A stretch of 64,000 nucleotides of DNA from Agapetus fuscipes. Its lineage: Eukaryota; Arthropoda; Insecta; Trichoptera; Glossosomatidae. Positions within the stretch are counted from its first letter, which is position 1. Every line of letters begins with the position of its first letter. Made by a program: the position numbers and the translations under genes. Location: assembly GCA_951799405.1 (NCBI GenBank), contig OX637342.1, positions 15,361,298 to 15,425,297 on the forward strand, in the 5' to 3' direction. The notes beneath the pieces are model-generated. The model saw only the letters and a program-made list of their open reading frames with translations, searched no databases and was not told the origin of the DNA. Below, piece by piece: positions 1-9,772 of this stretch.

Positions 1-59
1 CATAAAACCGTGTCCTTTACTTGTGAAAATAAACAAGTTGCACACCCCACAAGAAACAA

Positions 60-292
60 CCTTGCCCTATTTAAAACCAATATCAATCGCCAGTTTTTTT
101 CTGTGTCTCAAAACAAAAACAAAAAACAACGCAACACACACCACAACACTGCGCAGCTAACGGCCCTGCAACTTGATCAGGACATCAACTGCCACATCAC
201 CAACACCTCTGTGCACTACAACAAGTATCATAGACCCATAGAGTCTCTCAAATCTAGGGAGTCCGACGCACAGGGTTTCTTAAAAACATTTT
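60..292 (-). repeat. Dispersed repeat family F5, partial copy
   Basis: On the minus strand this matches 47395-47675, 50745-50930 and 45111-45270. Shared landmarks are a GTAGTGCCACAGAGGTGTTG-like block, a GCTGCGTAGTGTTGTG-like block and a 'ggaatcctgtg' end. No protein family was recognised, so it is an unclassified interspersed repeat, possibly a retroelement UTR. Confidence 0.5.
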
Positions 293-294
293 TT

Positions 295-345
295 ACAAAG
301 AGTTGCACTCTATGTGCTGCTTAGTTGCATTTACGCCTCTACTTA
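295..345 (+). repeat. SINE-G 3' tail fragment
   Basis: The phrase 'gttgca..ctatgtgctgcttagttgc' followed by 'tttacg' matches the 3' end of the complete SINE-G copies at 12324 and 37351. The tRNA-like head is missing. Confidence 0.4.
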
Positions 346-671
346 ACGTTTAAACGTGATGTTTGATGCTTGGGGTAAAGAACGTAGAGGACCGGCCATG
401 AACCACGTAAGGCACTAAAGACGCACCTTTACGGGCGACAACCTGTGGTGCCTTTAAGCTGGTTTAGTGCCAAGACCACCGTAAAAGGCACCTCGAGATT
501 ATGGCACACTTGGTGACAAAGTATCTTAAATATTGGTTTACTTTGTCCATGAAAAATTTACTTGGGTAATTAACATTGTTTTATTTTCACTTATATAATT
601 TAAAAAAAAAACTATAGAAGTGAAAATAAAACAGTGTTTGATTCGAATCTTAAAAATTAACAAATTTTGAG
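346..671. other. No gene seen; short hairpin
   Basis: Non-coding AT-rich sequence. It contains a perfect 15-bp inverted repeat (578-592 and 618-632, GTTTTATTTTCACTT) around an AT-rich loop. Similar 'gtgaaaataaaac' strings flank the hammerhead-like elements near 7.8 and 63 kb. Confidence 0.4.
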
Positions 672-1332
672 TTATAATACTGTTGAAATGGACTTTCTAA
701 GAAGTATGATTGGGAAAAAACGGAGTGACAGGGTGAGGAATGATTTTGTAAGAGAAGAATGTGGTGCAAGAGAAAGTGTGAAAGTGAAGATTAAAAGAAG
801 TTTGTTAAGATGGTTTGGGCATATGGAGAGAATGAATGAGGAAAGACTGACAAAGACAGTATATGTTGGTAGAATAGATGGATGTGGTGGTAGAGGAAGA
901 CCGAGAAAGGTATGGATGGACCAAATGTCCGAAATTGCGAATGAATGGAATATCCAGAGTCATAATAAAAGGAGATCTTGTATGAAGAAGGTTATGACTC
1001 TGGAGGAAATGAAAGAAGTATGTAAGGATAGAAAGAAATGGCGGTTGATCTGTAATGTTGGCGGCTAGGGTTTATTAAAGTGAAATTGGTTTTATGATTT
1101 AGTTTTTTTTTTTTGGTGTCCATGTATACATTGTTATTTGTTGATTTAAAAAAATGTAATTTGTCATGTATGTAAGAGTTGCAGGGCTTATGTTCATTTG
1201 AGATTGGGGTTTTATATTGTAGGCCCACATGCGGCATGTGTTAGCGCAAAATTATACATGTCTGCTTGTGGGAATGCATTTAATATAAATCTTAAATAAT
1301 ATATATCTTTGCAGCTTAGATTAGATAATAAA
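672..1332 (+). mobile_element. LINE-A, 5'-truncated copy with 3' UTR and TTAGAT tail
   Basis: This holds the last ~130 codons of an RTE-like reverse transcriptase ORF followed by its 3' UTR, ending in 'cagcttagattagat'. It is collinear with the reverse complement of 39181-40454. About 110 bp of UTR present there, from CCTTGACTTATAGG to GGTCGGC, are deleted here between 1168 and 1177. The 5' truncation is typical of target-primed reverse transcription. Confidence 0.8.
676..1068 (+). pseudogene. C-terminal fragment of LINE-A reverse transcriptase
   Basis: The reading frame is open and aligns residue for residue with the C-terminus of the ORF at 39561-40523 (minus). It starts near TVEMDFLRSMIGKKRSDR, runs through LLRWFGHMERMNEERLTK and GRGRPRKVWMDQ, and ends in KKWRLIC..VGG. 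The WFGHMxRM...GRPRKxWxDQ pattern is the usual C-terminal segment of RTE-like LINE proteins. The RT catalytic core (YADD) and the endonuclease are missing, so the copy is dead. It keeps no start codon of its own. Confidence 0.85.
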
Positions 1333-1601
1333 AAATAATCAATTTGTCGCTGATTTATCATTTTATATTTTGAACTTTTTTCTCAAAAGAAACCGATGGG
1401 TTGGTCAATATACTCATTACTTTATTGTTAAAAATAACATCAATGAAATTGGGAAATAAATGTGGAAATAAAATACAATACAAATAGGGGAAATAAAAAC
1501 AAACAAAGGTATTCAGAGTAACGATATCAGCGAATAAAATTGTTCGCTGTGCTAAATCGCGCACGCTCTACGCTAACGGCCAAGCGACGCCCGTGACGTC
1601 A
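1333..1601. other. No feature seen
   Basis: AT-rich filler between the LINE-A tail and the CGGACGC array. A 68-codon minus-strand frame here has no recognisable similarity. Confidence 0.4.
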
Positions 1602-2265
1602 TTTCCCATGGACGCCTTTCACCCCGGATGTATTTTTGCGTACGCTTTTTCCCATGGACGCTTTTTTCTATACACTCTTTTTACTGAAGTCTTTCTCCAC
1701 AGACGCTTTTTTTCAGGAACAACTTTCCATACAGACGCCCTTCCCCACGGATGCCTTAACTCACGGATGCCTTTTCCCACGGACGTCTTTCCTCTCGAAT
1801 GCCTTTCTCCACGGACGCTTTCCCCCACGGACGCCTTTCTCTATGGACGCTTTTCCCGCGGACGCCTTTCTCCACGGACGTCTTTCCCCACGGACGCCGT
1901 TCTCCACAAATATTTTTTCCTTTAGAAATCTTCTCTCCCAGACGCTTTTTTTCTGAATGACTTTACCTATGCATGCCTTTCTCCCGGACGCCTTTCTTCA
2001 TGGACAATTTTTCCACGGACGCTTTTCACGCTGACGCCTTTCCCCACGAACGGACGCTTATCTCCACGGACGCCTTTCTCCCAGACGCCTTTTTAGGCTG
2101 ACGCCTTTCCTCACGGGCGCTTTTAACGCTGACGCCTTTTCCAACGGACGCTTATCTCCACGGACGCTTTTCTCCGTGGACGTCTTTCCTCACGGACATC
2201 TTTCCCCACGGACGCCTTTTCGCATTTTTCACGGACGCTTTTCCCCACTGACGCCGTTCTTTATT
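1602..2265 (+). repeat. Degenerate ~16-bp tandem array (CCACGGACGCCTTTCT)
   Basis: More than 30 imperfect units of roughly 15-17 bp are built on CCACGGACGCCTTT. The array is GC-richer than its surroundings. Its repetitive nature keeps three frames open for up to 110 codons, but unit length varies and it is not a multiple of three, so no protein is proposed. Confidence 0.85.
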
Positions 2266-2955
2266 GCACGCTTACTACGTGAAATTTAAAAAGGTCACAC
2301 TTTGCATACGCGAGAAGTGTTTACGACTTACTTTGGGACTCCGAGGTTTGCGAAATTTCGTCCCACTTGTTACGCTTAAAGTGGATTTATTTTATTTGAA
2401 TTTATTATTTACGTGGCCTTTGTTTTAGACTTTTCTTTTAACCACTCTGTCACAAAATTAAGGCATTTCTTCACGCTAAAGTCTACAACTGGAGATTTAG
2501 GAAGTAAAGGCTGATGGAGGGTAAAGCTCTATATTAGCTGTAGGGCTATCAAAAATGAAGAGGAAACTCTTAAGTGATGGACTCAATCGGGGCTTTTCTT
2601 TCGACGACTAAAATGTCTAAGAATAGCCCCGAATGTTATTAATGTAAAAAGCTTTCACTGAACAGTGGCGAAAAAGTGTATAAACAGTATTTAAATTAAA
2701 TAAATGTATTATAACGCTTACATAATCGTGTTTTACATTTTTTATTAGCTCAGATTGAGTAAAATGGGATTCTTAAGACGATTTCATTGAAAGGTCAGCT
2801 TTGAATCAAATGGTAGACAAGCAAAACAAGTACTAGGGAGACAATATACTACCATCAATATCATCGCCATTCTGGTTCAAGAAAAAAATAAAGTAATCTG
2901 AATGTATCTAGAATCTAGATTGAATACTCATTTAGCATAAAGAGAAATACAGAGA
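2266..2955. other. No gene seen
   Basis: Low-complexity AT-rich non-coding DNA. No repeat of the families named elsewhere could be aligned here. Confidence 0.35.
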
Positions 2956-2959
2956 TAGA

Positions 2960-3490
2960 GAAATAAAGTACTGCTAGAGGCTATGGTCTACGAGTTTCAG
3001 GATTCAGTTACTTGCTACGACAAGTAAGAAACCACGTTATCAAGCTCAACCAAACAATTAATTATCAAAAATAATATGAAATCTAAAATAGCACCTCGAG
3101 TAAACGTTTTAGTTTCTAACGTGATGACTAAGTTTAAACGCAAAATTTTATAAATGGAGTACAGCTGTTACAGTTTGCATGTAAGCTCGACTAAAGCGTC
3201 TATCAAAAATGAATCGAATCTAAAATAACACATTCGGTTAGCGTTTTAGTTTTCAACGTTGTATCTGAGTTAAAACGTATGTAGTTGTATAAATGAAAGG
3301 TACAGTTACCTGTTACTCTAAGTATAAAACAATTCATTCAAACTCAAATAAAGCATCTATGAAAATAATATTGAATCTAAAATAGCACCTCTAGTTAAAG
3401 TATTAGTTTCCAACGCTGTGGCTGAGTTTTAGCGAATAGTTTTAAATGTTGGGTTAGGTTACTGTTACCTGCTACCCCAGAGCTTAAAGT
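2960..3490 (+). repeat. Degenerate ~145-bp tandem repeat
   Basis: Three diverged units share 'gaatctaaaatagcacctc', 'gttttagtttycaacg' and 'tacagttacctgttac' in the same order (about 3085, 3225 and 3370). Related short blocks recur at 18175-18660 and 61680-61810, which suggests a dispersed minisatellite-bearing element. Confidence 0.55.
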
Positions 3491-3781
3491 GGCTTCACTA
3501 GTTGCAGTTTCGCGCTGGTCCCAGCGAATGCTAATGCTACAAATTATTTATAATACCCCTAGGGAGTTCTAAACGTGCAGCTCCATTTGTCAACTAAAAC
3601 GTGAGATGTATTACTAGAGTCCATTTAACGATGCTAAACATTTGCTTTGCCACGTTGAATGCTAAATATACCTTAGCTCATTTAAAATGATTTGAAATTG
3701 TATCTTAGAAATAATTTAATTTCACATAATCTTTATTTTGTTTGCATTATGTTTTGAAAGAAGGAACCTAATTAAAAGTAT
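3491..3781. other. No feature seen
   Basis: AT-rich sequence ending at the 4-bp target site (GTAT, 3778-3781) of the adjacent solo LTR. Confidence 0.35.
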
Positions 3782-4131
3782 TGTTACGAATATATAGGTT
3801 TATTCCTGCGTGTTTTTGCAATTGTGTACTTAGACGTGTTTACTTGAGGGTTTGACACTGTGAACTGTCAATACCTTTGGTACTCTCTGGAAATATCTAT
3901 TTTGGAGGCGCCTAGTCAATTCAGGAACACGTGAGAATAGGCTTAGACCACATATAAATAGGCTGCAGTTCTGTGAAGCAGGCAGTGATCGATTAACGCT
4001 CTAGCCGTGAAACCTTAAAAGACAGAAGTTGCAGAGCCAACTATATTATGTAATCAACTTGTTTAAAAAATACTGTGAAATAAACACGATTGAAATTTTA
4101 TTAAAAGTGAAATCAAGTTAAAATCATAACA
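3782..4131 (+). mobile_element. Solo LTR (350 bp) with GTAT target-site duplication
   Basis: It starts TGTTACGAA and ends TCATAACA, so the termini are TG...CA. It is flanked by direct GTAT repeats at 3778-3781 and 4132-4135. Inside are a TATA-like ATATAAATAG at ~3953 and a polyadenylation signal AATAAA at ~4079, in the order expected of an LTR. No gag or pol sequence adjoins, so this is a solo LTR left by recombination. The 4-bp duplication suits Ty3-type elements. Confidence 0.8.
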
Positions 4132-4580
4132 GTATGTTTAAAAGTAATGGTTGTATAGTTTTTTATTTATTCATCATTCCAAATTTATAATTAAAGTCGT
4201 CTGCTCTTCTTTTCTTGACGTATTTTTCGCAAAAACGGATTTTTCACACGAATAATAGGTGATTTTCCCAAAATAAAACATGTGATTGTAATAGCTACAA
4301 ACTAACTGAAACACTTAAGGAGTTTACTTTGTAATTTCACCAGCAATCAATCACAGAGACATGCGATTTCCCTAAAGCCTCGTGACGTTCACCTGCTGAG
4401 AGGTAATCATAATTAAACGGCATGATCAGCCACTCTAAGTGCCCCATCTGGGGCAGCAGAGCGGGCTGAACCAGCGTCTAATTGTGCCACAAAGCCGGCA
4501 TAGTTCCTTTAACGACTTCAATGGGCGACAGTCGTATGCTGGTCGGAGTTACAACTAGTAGCCATTGACGAAATCAAAGC
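4132..4580. other. Unclassified; GC-richer island at 4380-4570
   Basis: AT-rich up to ~4370, then a ~190-bp GC-richer segment with no open frame or family match in either strand. It could be a retroelement UTR. Confidence 0.3.
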
Positions 4581-5283
4581 TAACTCTGTAACCGTCTATA
4601 ATCTATAATCAAAGTCGCAAACATACTCGCATTAAAATTTAAGATCTATTCAACCTAACCTAACTTAACTCTGTAACCGTCTATAATCTATAATCAAAGT
4701 CGCAAACATACTCGCATTAAAATTTAAGATCCATTCAACCTAACCTAATTTAACTCTGTAACCGTCTATAATCTATAATCAAAGTCGCAAACATACTCGC
4801 ATTAAAATTTAAGATCTATTCAACCTAACCTAACTTAACTCTGTAACCGTCTATAATCTATAATCAAAGTCGCAAACATACTCGCATTAAAATTTAAGAT
4901 CTATTCAACCTAACCTAACTTAACTCTGTAACCGTCTATAATCTATAATCAAAGTCGCAAACATACTCGCATTAAAATTTAAGATCCATTCAACCTAACC
5001 TAACTTAACTCTGTAACCGTCTATAATCTATAATCAAAGTCGCAAACATACTCGCATTAAAATTTAAGATCCATTCAACCTAACCTAACTTAACTCTGTA
5101 ACCGTCTATAATCTATAATCAAAGTCGCAAACATACTCGCATTAAAATTCAAGATCCATTCAACCTAACCTAACTTAACTCTGTAACCGTCTATAATCTA
5201 TAATCAAAGTCGCAAACATACTCGCATTAAAATTCAAGATCTATTCAACCTAACCTAACTTAATTCTGTAACCGTCTATAATC
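4581..5283 (+). repeat. 85-bp minisatellite, eight full copies plus a partial
   Basis: Unit starts fall at 4581, 4666, 4751, 4836, 4921, 5006, 5091 and 5176, then a degenerate copy from 5261. Units differ by a few substitutions only. Each contains CAACCTAACCTAAC, a CCTAA run like the insect telomere motif, and a block resembling the 3' end of SINE-T on the minus strand (ATCTATAAT..AAAGTCGCAAACATA..TTTAAGAT). The array runs directly into a SINE-T copy. Confidence 0.9.
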
Positions 5284-5762
5284 TAAGTTCACAAACATAT
5301 GCTAAGATTTAAGATTCATATAAGTCCATGCCCACAAAGAGACCCGTGTAAATTCGCGCTTACAAATGCTGCATGTATTTTACTTTGCTTTCTTCGGCTC
5401 ATAAGCCTTGAAGGATCAGGGTCTCCGCACTACAATCCTCCAGGACTCTCTGTCTTGTGTTGCTCCTCTCCATGGTCCCCTCACTCTCAGAACTTCGGCG
5501 TCGGCTTTGACGTTGTCTGCCCACTGTATCCTGGGACGTCCGAGTGGTCTAACACCTCAGGGGACACCATTCAAGACAGTTCTGATGATCCTGGGGTCCT
5601 CTGCACGTGCTACATGTGTACTTGCAAATTAAAATCCATACCTTAAATGAAAATAGACCCTAAAACTTTTTCAGACCTTTCCTGAAACAGAGGTGACATT
5701 GGCAAAGTGATTTTTCTTTTACAGTATGGGTGGTCAGCTTTATTCAAACCCATGAGTCAAGG
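5284..5762 (-). mobile_element. SINE-T copy split by a LINE fragment
   Basis: The 3' part lies at 5284-5385 and the 5' part at 5613-5762. Joined, they give the usual SINE-T order, ending on the + strand with CAGTATGGGTGGTCAG and 'gagtcaagg'. The break falls at 'gctgcatgt', which is continuous in other copies. Confidence 0.75.
5386..5625 (-). pseudogene. LINE-D reverse transcriptase C-terminal remnant
   Basis: The minus-strand frame reads HVARAEDPRIIRTVLNGVP, stop, GVRPLGRPRIQWADNVKAD, then WRGATQDRESWRIVVRRP and stop. The GHVAR...RPLGRPRxxWxDNV...DRxxWRxVV pattern is a standard C-terminus of non-LTR retrotransposon proteins and differs from LINE-A, -B and -C. One internal stop and the short length make it a relic. 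It sits inside a SINE-T copy, so it arrived later. Confidence 0.8.
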
Positions 5763-5969
5763 AAGTATATATAAGTCAACCAGCTCATAAGAAATATGCT
5801 TGAATGTGTGAATTTGAATTGACTCTGCACATTTAAAAAAACGGCGATGAGTGATACACAATAATAGCGGCTGGCCTGCAATGCTGGCGGCTAAAGCTAA
5901 GGCTTTAAAATTGTAATCGATTTGCATTTCTATTTTGAATTGATTTTTATTTAATTAATTCTGTATTTT

Positions 5970-6080
5970 TTTAATTGGCCAATGTAACTACTGTGTCAGG
6001 GAATGGCGGCAAAAGTTGCACGGTTTGTATTCATTTAAGATTTGTAATGAATTTTGTAAGTGCATGCAATCAAGAAGTGT
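5970..6080 (+). repeat. SINE-T internal fragment
   Basis: Diverged but ordered matches: 'ttggccaatgtaac', 'cagggaatggcggcaaaagttgca' (shortened), 'tattcatttaagattt'. Both ends are missing. Confidence 0.5.
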
Positions 6081-6235
6081 CTAACAAAAAAGAGTGATTA
6101 CAGATGGACGGTATAAAAAAAAACTCTATAAAATAGACAAACAAATAAAGTTATTTGTTTGTTGTTGTAGAAATAAACACTACATCAAGTTTTATTCACA
6201 CGTTAGTTAACAGTTAAATAAATAAAATTAATTAG

Positions 6236-6520
6236 TCTGATTTATTTGGTGAGCGCTGGTTTTGTGTGTATCACACCTCAAGAGCCCTCTGCGAGCTTGG
6301 TCGTCGCTGTAGAAAGCGCCAATTCTCAAGTAAGACCCAGTTGCTGTAAGGCTGGATGGACCTTTTGATGACCGGTCTTTGGTAAAGGTTTATGAATTTT
6401 TCAACCTAGCGAAGAGCAAATTTGAAAATATAAATAGTATATTTTTGTACTCCGCCGGGATTCGAACCCACAACCTTCCATTTACGAGTCCGAAGTGTTA
6501 CCACTGGACTACAGACCGGG
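6236..6520 (-). mobile_element. SINE-Q, near-complete copy (no 5S head)
   Basis: Read on the minus strand, it starts with a tRNA-like head (box A TAGTCCAGTGGTAAC, box B GGGTTCGAATCCC) next to 'ggcggagtac'. A body with 'cttaca..caactgggtcttacttg' and an end at GCGCTCACCAAATAAATCAG follow. Complete heads elsewhere read GGACTCTGAAT in the anticodon arm, as in tRNA-Gln(CTG). Confidence 0.85.
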
Positions 6521-6849
6521 TAACTACAATTTATAAAATAATGAGAACGATTGATTTTTTGGATAGTTCCATTTGTCCGAATTGGACATGTATAGTCGCA
6601 ATGAAATGCCCAGAGCTTATCTCGTCAAGTTAAAACTCAATCATAGCGTTCTTCAAAAACACATGTAAACTTAAACTCTCACTATTAACGCTGTTCTAGT
6701 TTATATATATTTTTAATAAACGTTACGGTTGACTCTATGTGTAGTGGTTCGGGCTTGCTTTTGCAAGTCGCTGCTAGACCATTGCACCACCATAACGAAG
6801 CCCCAGGATGTCCGTAATGGTTCCGTGTTAGAGCGACACAGTGACATAA
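6521..6849. other. No feature seen
   Basis: AT-rich sequence with a partly tRNA-like string near 6740-6790 (ggttcgggcttgc / tagaccattgcaccac) too diverged to assign. Confidence 0.3.
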
Positions 6850-6956
6850 CGGCAAAATATAACATCACATGATAGAACATCACATGATAGAACATCACAA
6901 TGACAGAACATCACATAACAAAGCAAAAGTATAACAAAATATTGCAGAACAAAACA
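6850..6956 (+). repeat. ACATCACA(A)TGACA minisatellite, forward arm
   Basis: Several copies of ACATCACATGATAGA / ACATCACAATGACAGA. The reverse complement recurs at 7935-8085. The pair flanks a SINE-T copy, exactly as at 36020-37107. Confidence 0.7.
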
Positions 6957-6959
6957 TCA

Positions 6960-7060
6960 CATCAAGCAACACCTCTGCGGCACCCTTCCAGGGTGACATA
7001 GACCCCCAAGACTCTCAAGAATTGGGGAGCCTCCTACACAGGATTCCTTAAAAAAAAAAA
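6960..7060 (-). repeat. F5 repeat, end fragment
   Basis: Matches 'acaggattcc..', 'ggggagcctcc' and 'aacacctctg' of the F5 copies at 47.4 and 50.7 kb, in inverse orientation, and ends in a poly-A run. Confidence 0.45.
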
Positions 7061-7189
7061 AAAAATCACATAACAAAACATCACCAACATGAATTTTGCA
7101 ACTTAAGCCACTTTAACCTACAAATAGGGGGGGGGGGGAACGTCATAGTATGCGTTAATGTTTACATGTGAGGTAGGTAGTCAAAATAA

Positions 7190-7706
7190 ATTTGTTTATC
7201 TAAATCTAAATCTAAATCTAAATCTAAGCTGCAAAGATATGTATCATTTGAGATTCATATTAAATGCATTCCCACAAGCACACATGCATAATTTCGCGCT
7301 TACACATCGCACGTTTAATAATAAAGAGAAATAACTCGAAAATTGGGAAAATTGAGATTTTGTAATAAAACGCAAGAACAATGCGTGAAGAATGCGTAGA
7401 ATGCGACAGCCGTTCAATTTGGACGAATATGACCGAGATAAAACATCGGCCGCCTTTTTCATCCCATACAAGTTGTACTGGATGTCTGAACTTCAAACGC
7501 GTTTTCCCAACATTCATGTTTTTTGAGTTATTGCTCTTTATTATTAAACGTGCGACATGCTGCAAGTGGACCTACAATATAAAAAAACCCAACCTCAAAT
7601 GAACATAAGCCCTGCAACTCTTGCCGACATTCCCTGAAACAGGGGTGACATTGGCAAAGTGAACCATTTTTTACAGTATGGGTGGTCAGCCTCATACCAA
7701 CCTATA
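7190..7706 (-). mobile_element. SINE-T copy interrupted by a MITE
   Basis: The 3' end at 7190 carries four ATCTAA repeats. Body segments 7215-7306 and 7556-7706 join into a complete SINE-T, ending 'ccaacctataagtcaagg'. The interruption is the 249-bp inverted-repeat element at 7307-7555. Confidence 0.85.
7307..7555. mobile_element. 249-bp MITE with 31-bp terminal inverted repeats
   Basis: The left end reads TCGCACGTTTAATAATAAAG then AGAAATAACTC. The right end is its inverse with one mismatch (AGCAATAACTC). Empty-site comparison with other SINE-T copies shows 'cttacaca' joined to 'catgctgc', implying a possible 2-bp CA duplication. There is no transposase frame, so it is a non-autonomous DNA transposon of unassigned superfamily. 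Confidence 0.85.
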
Positions 7707-7729
7707 AGTCAAGGAATGTTTAGTTATTA

Positions 7730-7925
7730 AAAATCTGTTTTATTTTCACTTTTTATTATTATTTTTTTTAAAGAAGATTTTTTTTTTCACCTGATGATGC
7801 TACTGTGTAGTCGAAAACGTTTGTGTCCTTTAAAATAATAATAATAAAAACTGAAAATAAAAAAGATTTTTAATAACTAAATAAAGATGAATTTTCAGTG
7901 TTAATGCACCAACCATCCAAAAGAT
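7730..7925 (+). mobile_element. Penelope-like terminal element with hammerhead-like motif
   Basis: Order seen: AT-rich lead, hammerhead-like motif at 7788-7825, 'ctgaaaataaa', then 'atgaattttcagtgttaat..caccaacc'. The same order occurs at 11510-11622 and, with a different motif, at 56735-56880. Such motifs are known in the terminal repeats of Penelope-like elements. No GIY-YIG or RT sequence is present. Confidence 0.45.
7788..7825 (+). ncRNA. Hammerhead-ribozyme-like motif
   Basis: Stem I CAC/GTG encloses CTGATGA, a stem II with CTAC/GTAG and a TGT loop, GAAA, then ACGTT and T. The core positions CUGANGA and GAAA and the H17 site are kept. Stem III would be only two base pairs, and the base pair next to GAAA in stem II is mismatched, so activity is uncertain. 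Confidence 0.45.
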
Positions 7926-7934
7926 TGTTAATGA

Positions 7935-8088
7935 TGTTTTGTCATGTGAGGTTTTTTAATGCGCTGTTTATGGTATGTTCTGTTTTAGGTATGTGGTGTT
8001 TTGTCACGTGTTGTTATGTCATGTGTTATGTGTCGTTCTGACATGTGTCATTATATCATGAGTCGTTTTGTCATTGTGCCATTCTAAC
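7935..8088 (-). repeat. GTTTTGTCATGTG minisatellite, reverse arm
   Basis: Reverse complement of the 6850-6956 array, with 'atggtatgttctgttttaggt' (split by variants) also found at 36906-36935. Confidence 0.65.
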
Positions 8089-8367
8089 TATCACCGTCCG
8101 TATTGCATCTAATTGGTTAGAAATGTGAGTTTGTTCGTGTGGAGCTGAAATTGCAATTAGAATCAGTTATGAATTATTTAAAATGATGAGAATAAATCTG
8201 CATTCCTAATAATAGGAAGGTAAGTTTACAATTTTCATTGAATTGCTTATATTTGAAGAAACCAGAAAGATGACGAATATTTTATAATTACAAAACTGTT
8301 TCAATGATACAAATTATTATTGGTTCACCATGAAGCTTTTTATTTTAAAATTATGTTTAAGCTTGTT

Positions 8368-8680
8368 ACGTCGCTAGCTCAGTTGATATAGTGCTTGCAT
8401 TGCACCCGATGCACCCGAGGGTTCGAATCCCACAGAGGGTGGCAGAAATGATTTTCGGTTTCGGTGCTTATTTCAAACCTAAAAATAAAATATCGGCAAG
8501 GTTTAATCAGCATTCACAAGAAATGAGTACCAGTCCCTTTGGAAATTGGGAAACCCCTAGGTGGTTTGCGTACAGCCAGTTTCCTTACCTGGAAAACTAA
8601 AAAGATTCCACTCGCAACATGCGACCGATTTGAACACAACGGGGCAAAATCTTAAACGAAATATGTAGTTTAGTTGCATT
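8368..8680 (+). mobile_element. SINE-G, full-length copy
   Basis: tRNA-like head with box A TAGCTCAGTTGATATAG and box B GGGTTCGAATCCC, then 'gtgtcagaaatgatttycggtt'-type body, 'caagaaatgagtaccag', 'tgggaaacccc' and 'caacatgcgacc'. The isotype of the parent tRNA is not clear. Confidence 0.85.
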
Positions 8681-9414
8681 CTTTTTTTTACAGAATTTTC
8701 AGTTTTTTTTTCATATTTGTTCATCCATCCTGCAAAACGTTTGTTTTCACTATAATAAAGCAAACGTTTACTTGAGTCATGGTTTCTTTTAATTCTCTGG
8801 ATTTGGATAAAATTATCCAAATAGGTACGTGAACAAGATATCTTAAAATTCAAACAAACCCATTTAATTTAAACTGGCAAATAAAATTAACAAAAAAATA
8901 CACTTGCTTCCTTGAAATTACCCTGACATTCAGGTTACATTTTTTTTGTTTCTTAGTTAAACGAGGTTTTTCTTTCCATTGTAGTCGACCCATTATTTTT
9001 TGTGTGTTGCTTTCTCTACCACGATTGTTCCCGCCGTGAAAAATTAAAAGCACATGAAACCAGGCAAGTAAAAAAAATCACGCATAAAACCTTACAACAA
9101 CGTTTTCCCAAAAAAATTTGAAAATTGAAACGCCAAACAGGGGAGATTTTTTACTTTAAATACATTTTTGGTTCAGCACGCTATGCTTCAGTTTAAACGA
9201 AACTGATCTTTTTGTTTGTAAGATGCTGTTTTGTGTGTGTTTTTTTGCTTACTGCCCTACAGTTCTCCATGACGGGGTGTTTTGTTTCATTTTACCGACT
9301 AATTGCTGTTATTTTAATTAATCTGAGACGTGTACGCGACTTTTCAATTTGCATGTGAGAGTTTTTAAACATTTTAAAATAAAATTACAGCAATGTAGAA
9401 ATATAAATGTACTT
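8681..9414. other. No feature seen
   Basis: AT-rich DNA. Two minus-strand frames of 67 and 98 codons are low-complexity and unmatched. Confidence 0.35.
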
Positions 9415-9500
9415 GCTAGGGTTTGGTGGTTCACACTGTGAAAGTCTATTGTATTTATTTTTGAAAAAAAATATATAAAAATGTTTTTACATTGAAAATA
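9415..9500 (-). repeat. Penelope-like element end (TTTCACAGTGTGAACCACC)
   Basis: The inverse of 'ggactttcacagtgtgaacc' followed by 'accaaaccctaa', as at 11588-11622 and 50667-50702. No ribozyme-like motif accompanies this copy. Confidence 0.45.
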
Positions 9501-9524
9501 AATAAGGACAAATGTGTGTCATTT

Positions 9525-9772
9525 CTGAGGGTGTCAGATATCTTATTTCGGTGTCTATTTCAAATCCAAAATAAATACCGGCAAAGTTTACTCAGCCTTC
9601 ACAAGAAATGAGAACCAGCTTCTCTGCCGCGTGCTGGAAAACTGAATCACTTCAACTGAAAGTGGTTGATGTGAGGCCGGCCCCCTTACATGTCAAAATA
9701 AATAGGTCACCAATCGCCACCTTTACAGGCAAGAAGTTACACAATAGGTGTAGCTTAGTTGCGTAGTCACGT
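9525..9772 (+). mobile_element. SINE-G lacking its tRNA head
   Basis: Begins inside the 'gagggtgtcaga' block and continues through 'taccggcaaagtttactcag', 'gtggttgatgtgaggccgg' and 'gtgtagcttagttgcgta'. Confidence 0.8.

Noticed and set aside
1593..1956. Three overlapping open frames of 69-110 codons
   Set aside because: They are produced by the CGGACGCCTTT minisatellite. Unit length is irregular and there is no start or codon signal.
4581..5283. True telomeric DNA because of CCTAACC runs
   Set aside because: The CCTAA motif occurs only twice per 85-bp unit. The array is an interstitial minisatellite.
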